Made by a program: the position numbers and the translations under genes | The notes under the pieces: model-generated | What the model saw: the letters and a program-made list of their open reading frames with translations, nothing else | The model's database searches: none | Told to the model about the DNA's origin: nothing | Assembly: GCF_040409695.1 (NCBI RefSeq) | Contig: NZ_JARWGJ010000111.1 | Span: forward strand, 1 to 33,910 | Direction: 5' to 3' | DNA: 33,910 nucleotides | Origin: Longimonas sp040409695 | GTDB lineage: Bacteria > Bacteroidota > Rhodothermia > Rhodothermales > Salinibacteraceae | Part shown: one piece after another, positions 32,601-33,910 of the stretch | How positions within the stretch are numbered: the first letter of the stretch is position 1 | Layout: each line of letters starts with the position of its first letter

Positions 32601-33910
32601 GATTGCTGCGCTGGGCTCGCGCAGTCTAACAGAAAACCGGACCATCCTCTCGGGCGACATCGGCGGGAACAGCACCACAAACAGCGATGGCATCGTAGAG
32701 CAGGCAACAGACGCCTCCGATACCAACAGCCTCCACGTGCTTACGCTCGACGGGAGTGCCAATCCGGATGGCATCACGCCAGCGACCGTGGTTGACGGCA
32801 TCGTAATTACAGGCGGCAACCTTTCGGGAACGGGCGGTGGAGGCACCAGTCAGATGGGCGCCGGGCTGTTCTGTAATGGCCAGGACAACCCGTGCAGTCC
32901 CCGACTCTCAAATCTCCTGATCATAGGCAACAACGGAGGTAGCCGCTTCGGTGGTGGAATTGGCATCGTATCCGAAAGCTCTGAGAACGACCCGCAGGCT
33001 CATCTAACGAACCTCGTCGTTACAGGCAACAGCAGCGAACTGGCAGGTGGAGGCATGGCGATCGTTGGAGCCACGAGTCCGCAGATTATCAATACCGTTT
33101 TCGCTGCCAACGCCGGTGGGTTTTTAGGGGCCGGTGGACTTCTCATTCTCACCGAGGGAGGGCGTAGCGCGCCGACTCTCGTGAACACGACCTTTGCGGG
33201 CAATATCGTGCCCAATACGGGCAGTGCAATTGTGAGCGTTGCTGAAGACCCTGGCGAAACAGAGCTTACACTAACCAACAGCATCCTCTGGGGGAACGCC
33301 GGGCAGGATGGCAGCACCAACCAGATCGGGATCCAAGGCGAAACCACTCTTCGTCTTCAGAACGCCCTGGTGCAAGAGGCCGAGGACAGCGGCATTACGA
33401 CAGAAGGGGGCAGCACAGTCCTCTTTTTGGATCCAGACGGCACAGCAGTCGATTTTGAGCAAAGCACCAACCTCGACGCCGACCCGTTCTTCGCCGATGC
33501 TGCAGCGGGCGATGTGCGCCTCACCGCCGGCTCCCCCGCGATTGCTCGCGGCACGTTCGCTCCGTTCGAATCCGGGGGCGTCGCTGAAGGCCTTGCCACC
33601 GACCTTGCCGGCAACGACCGCTTTTTCGGCGCTAAGCCTGATCTGGGCGCTTTTACGTTCAGCGACATCGCAACCACCGACAATGATATCGCTGATGCGA
33701 CGGGGCTGGTTGGATACGTCGATCCGACTGGATTCGAAGGGCTCGTGCTGCTGCGTGAGAACCCTGCCATCGATGGCGGCCTCACCTTCGACCGCACCGA
33801 TGGAGCGCCCACCGACCCGATGGGCGAGCTGCCCGATAACGTCGCGCCGTTTACGTGGACGGTCACCTCCGGGCTCGATACCGCCCCCAGCTACGACCTG
33901 CTGCTCTCTA
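29653..33910 (+). CDS. Large secreted three-unit parallel beta-helix protein (cut at right edge)
   Basis: This frame is open to the window end (over 1,400 residues) with no stop. The ATG at 29653 gives an Arg-containing leader before the hydrophobic LSLLVFLVG and cleavage near AHA|Q (29842); ATG 29782 would leave no basic n-region. The mature protein has three tandem units of about 404, 423 and 444 residues, starting at 29848, 31060 and 32329. Each opens with a [YF]-V-x-DGSSF-DA-LQ-AL pattern, goes through repeated GGG-Y and FxxN loops typical of right-handed beta-helix proteins and chlamydial Pmp-type proteins, and closes with an R-Q-G-x-x-IGAYE/LGAF (choice-of-anchor Q-like) signature. After 33661 a new domain begins. 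Adhesin or carbohydrate-binding roles are plausible. The C-terminus, perhaps a type IX sorting domain, is not in view. Confidence 0.9.
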   Translation, partial: MASTLQNNPCCRFSVGGFSARRVVFTSSSGAHVRASSWLNCIGMLSLLVFLVGMHVTPKAAHAQTVYHVTETGDASNDGSSFADGDALSLQGALSNATGDDVIVIAAGRYLPTDDASDRDARFEITGAQDGLKIYGGWSGNESFSDIDDVENNLAGRDLGQNPTVLSGDIDGDDITTSGITGDASDIRGENSYTVVYLDGTTGGTITAGTVLDGFVITGGQANDTRISSPRSSGAGGGAYCNGNGNDNECSPQFTNIVFAGNTAGRFGGGLYNIGVRGTSSPRVINAIFTGNTAGANGGGMYNTASLGGTSQPQIINATFTRNSANTNGGAIYGDESAPVITNAILWNNTAGSGDEIYNFGATPTLRHTLIEGGVNGPGVGGNSNNIDGGDNLGVDPGFVDADTPTGEDGAFGTEDDGLRLQSGSPALDSGDNSAVPSSVDTDLLGEARIQNGTVSLGAYERKASYSGPIYYVNASATAGENDGSSFDDAFTDLQDALNRATGSDVIVIATGRYVPTSDASDRDARFEISGAQDGLKIYGGWSGGETFSDVSEVEDALDGRNLSANETILSGNIDDDASTNAENSYNVVVMRATNTPITANTVIDGVTIRDGNANDDQPETGDPSDAGGGLHLASIANDARPTLRNLRITQNAAISGGGVYIDSFLGTAAPFISNVIVTKNEADEGGGLYASASTGGTTAPVWVNALFVSNEADRGGALYKRAIAGGTLTSQVINTHIVNNEATTDGGAVYHDGVNTGTTMAPEYVNTVFWNNTADPFGDELDDPSAGVPAFQHVLAEDGCPGGDTTCDTVLDDDPQFVNIDNPAGADGRLGTPADGLRFTANAPLYNAGIDAPYSSGGVAESVTTDILGDQRIQDGTVNIGAYESPLHSGPVFYVHADADGDEDGSSFGDAFTDLQQALQLARTGDAIVVAEGIYTPTRPADPSDISEAERAATFRIDETNEGVQIYGGWNSNESFQDVDEVIAALGSRSLTENRTILSGDIGGNSTTNSDGIVEQATDASDTNSLHVLTLDGSANPDGITPATVVDGIVITGGNLSGTGGGGTSQMGAGLFCNGQDNPCSPRLSNLLIIGNNGGSRFGGGIGIVSESSENDPQAHLTNLVVTGNSSELAGGGMAIVGATSPQIINTVFAANAGGFLGAGGLLILTEGGRSAPTLVNTTFAGNIVPNTGSAIVSVAEDPGETELTLTNSILWGNAGQDGSTNQIGIQGETTLRLQNALVQEAEDSGITTEGGSTVLFLDPDGTAVDFEQSTNLDADPFFADAAAGDVRLTAGSPAIARGTFAPFESGGVAEGLATDLAGNDRFFGAKPDLGAFTFSDIATTDNDIADATGLVGYVDPTGFEGLVLLRENPAIDGGLTFDRTDGAPTDPMGELPDNVAPFTWTVTSGLDTAPSYDLLLS
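29848..31059 (+). repeat. Beta-helix unit 1
   Basis: This is the first internal unit (404 codons), opening VYHVTETGDASNDGSSF and ending near LGAYERKASYSGP. It shares a 31-nt identical block with unit 2 (29998-30028 and 31210-31240), exactly 1,212 bp apart, which sets the repeat register. Confidence 0.85.
31060..32328 (+). repeat. Beta-helix unit 2
   Basis: This is the second unit (423 codons), opening IYYVNASATAGENDGSSF and ending near IGAYESPLHSGP. It is close to unit 1 in its first 90 codons and more diverged after that. It contains one CPGGDTTC segment with two cysteines. Confidence 0.85.
32329..33660 (+). repeat. Beta-helix unit 3
   Basis: This is the third unit (444 codons), opening VFYVHADADGDEDGSSF and ending at DLGAFTF. 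It is the most diverged copy and has extra residues in PADPSDISEAERAATF and further loops. Confidence 0.8.

Noticed and set aside
33567..33577. TTCGAATCC, like a tRNA T-loop
   Set aside because: It lies inside the open frame of the beta-helix gene and no cloverleaf can be drawn around it.
29653..33910. Frameshift or pseudogene in the large right-edge gene
   Set aside because: Reading the frame at several points to the window end shows no stop and a consistent repeat register.
1..33910. CRISPR array, phage or conjugative element
   Set aside because: No spaced direct repeats of CRISPR size, no integrase, transposase, capsid or relaxase motifs were seen on either strand.

Overview
The window looks like ordinary chromosome from a marine or halophilic member of the Rhodothermia (Rhodothermota/Bacteroidota, in the range of Salinibacter, Longimonas, Longibacter or Salisaeta). 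This is an inference. It rests on GC content that looks to be in the high fifties by eye, acidic secreted proteins, almost no Shine-Dalgarno sequence ahead of well-defined genes (rho, radC, uvrC, abgT-type), several sodium-coupled transporters, and a long secreted beta-helix repeat protein of the kind common in this group. No rRNA, tRNA, CRISPR array, transposase, phage gene or origin was seen.

Layout. 1-7.3 kb: leftward dinB (Pol IV); a small rightward pentapeptide-like protein and an M14-type zinc deacylase; then a leftward run with a secreted ankyrin/DWIGIY/CAP protein, a UspA protein and an unrecognised membrane protein. 7.3-12.5 kb: a leftward heavy-metal P-type ATPase with a variant CSC motif, divergent from three tandem short RlpA-type cell-wall genes, which face rnhB. 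12.7-15.2 kb: a leftward pair, an alpha/beta hydrolase followed by a MurF-like ligase whose N-terminal domain is replaced by membrane helices. 16-18.2 kb: rho and radC. 18.8-23.3 kb: an apparent operon of an AGCS sodium:alanine/glycine symporter, upp and an NhaC-type antiporter. 23.4-24.3 kb: small uncharacterised genes around a palindrome. 24.5-26.6 kb: an AbgT-family transporter and a small secreted protein. 26.6-27.4 kb: a PIN-domain toxin/antitoxin pair. 27.5-29.4 kb: uvrC. From 29.65 kb to the right edge: a large secreted protein made of three tandem beta-helix units of about 404-444 residues, cut by the window end.

How the genes fit together. DinB, UvrC and RadC are repair-related, but they are spread out and not one operon. 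RlpA-type proteins, the Mur-ligase/hydrolase pair and the CAP protein act at or beyond the envelope. AGCS, NhaC and AbgT suggest a cell energised by ion gradients in salt water.

No clear new defence or mobile system was found. The items most worth a second look are the membrane-anchored Mur ligase with its partner hydrolase, the mosaic RlpA array with a 39-nt identical patch between copies 1 and 3, the CSC P-type ATPase, the ankyrin-CAP protein, the three-unit beta-helix protein, and several palindromic or tandem-repeat elements in the gaps.
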